DNA from: Dermatobacter hominis
Lineage (GTDB): Bacteria > Actinomycetota > Acidimicrobiia > Acidimicrobiales > Microtrichaceae
Direction: 5' to 3'
Assembly: GCF_020715685.1 (NCBI RefSeq)
Contig: NZ_CP085840.1
Coordinates: 3,906,001-3,970,000 of the forward strand
DNA: 64,000 nt
Of the stretch, positions 63,563-64,000 are shown piece after piece (the stretch's first letter is position 1; each line of letters starts with the position of its first letter). The notes below the pieces were generated by a model. It had not been told where the DNA came from. It saw only the letters and a program-made list of their open reading frames with translations, and did no database searches. The translations under genes and the position numbers were made by a program.

Positions 63563-64000
63563 GTGCGCGTGCTGGTGACCGGAGCGACGGGGTTCGTCGG
63601 ATCGCACGCGGCGGTCGCGCTGCTCGAGGCCGGCCACGAGGTCCGGTGCCTGGTGCGCGACCCCGTCCGGCTCGACGCCGCGCTGCCGGCCGGTGCCCGC
63701 TCGCAGGTCGATGTCGCCGTCGGCGACGTCCTGGTCGCCGAGTCGGTGGAGCGGGCGCTCGAGGGCTGCGACGGCGTGCTGCACGCCGCCGGCGCCGTCG
63801 GCGTGTCGAAGGCCAGAGCGGGATCGCGCGACGTGAACGTCGAGGGCACCCGCAACGTCGTCGGGCTGGCCGTCGACGCCGGCTGCGACCCGATCGTCTA
63901 CACGTCGACGGTCGTCGTGCTCGACGAGACGGCGCCGGTGCTCACCGCGGACACCCCGCTCGGGTCGCCGCCGGGTCCGTACGGCCGCTCCAAGCTCGTG
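63563..64000 (+). CDS. NAD-dependent epimerase/dehydratase family protein (5' part)
   Basis: The first 146 codons only; the gene leaves the window on the right. Extended SDR: VRVLVTGATGFVGSHAAVAL cofactor loop, HAAGAVGVSK, NVEGTRNVV and TSTVVV before a likely catalytic Tyr (PYGRSK). Looks like the dihydroflavonol-4-reductase/hopanoid-associated type, but the substrate side is missing. Leaderless-type start. Confidence 0.87.
   Translation, partial: MRVLVTGATGFVGSHAAVALLEAGHEVRCLVRDPVRLDAALPAGARSQVDVAVGDVLVAESVERALEGCDGVLHAAGAVGVSKARAGSRDVNVEGTRNVVGLAVDAGCDPIVYTSTVVVLDETAPVLTADTPLGSPPGPYGRSKLV

Overview
The window is very GC-rich DNA with no rRNA, tRNA, insertion sequence, phage gene or CRISPR array that I can see. 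It looks like the chromosome of an actinobacterium, possibly class Acidimicrobiia. Supporting signs are two F420-type luciferase-like oxidoreductases, a polyphosphate glucokinase, SigB/SigF-type stress sigma factors, an actinobacterial LexA box, a DtxR/IdeR-like iron box, heavy use of GTG starts, and many TANNNT-N6-8-start promoters that imply leaderless mRNAs. The class is a guess; the phylum is fairly secure. I count 55 protein genes, two cut by the window ends and one (ppgK) broken by a one-base frameshift.

Layout. 1-8.4 kb: nitrogen module. A divergent substrate-binding lipoprotein, a TetR regulator, two DUF1989 proteins (UAAP1/UAAP2, which may be carboxyguanidine deiminase CgdAB), a urea/guanidine carboxylase and allophanate hydrolase, bound together by GTGA overlaps and by two copies of one 19-bp TetR-like operator. 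8.4-15.1 kb: SOS-linked dinB, a UbiB-type kinase, a cysteine-less thioredoxin-fold protein, and the peroxide-defence set ahpC-ahpF-oxyR. 15.3-21.9 kb: general stress module with a 1257-aa membrane SpoIIE-type phosphatase, two SigB/F-like sigma factors, an RsbW-like anti-sigma factor and a CsbD protein, with GTTT/GGGTA promoters at three of the units. 22-26.2 kb: divergent citrate synthases, one fused to a DNA-binding domain, around two identical operators; then an SRPBCC-ArsR pair divergent from a lone clpP, around a duplicated inverted operator.

26.3-29.8 kb: efeUOB ferrous iron uptake behind an iron box. 29.8-41.8 kb: mixed metabolism (adenosine deaminase, GH1 glycosidase, RNB ribonuclease, class III aminotransferase, beta-propeller lipoprotein, crotonase-fold protein, OYE-type flavoprotein, PAS/GAF-like/GGDEF cyclase, AzlCD exporter). 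42-49.4 kb: Lon, a ferritin-like diiron protein, an AGPS-like flavoprotein, a pirin and a LysM/M23 cell-wall hydrolase. 49.5-57 kb: divergent F420-type oxidoreductases and a sugar-phosphate block (pgi-gnd-pgl plus the frameshifted ppgK). 57-64 kb: YidB-like protein, XRE-type regulator, SDR, FtsX-type permease, type B carboxylesterase and the start of an NAD-dependent epimerase.

The strongest observations are regulatory: four separate operator systems can be read from repeated palindromes placed on recognisable promoters, and the SigF-like promoters link a sigma factor to its probable regulon. No intergenic stretch exceeds about 300 bases. The longest, 21408-21699, holds the two facing stress promoters.
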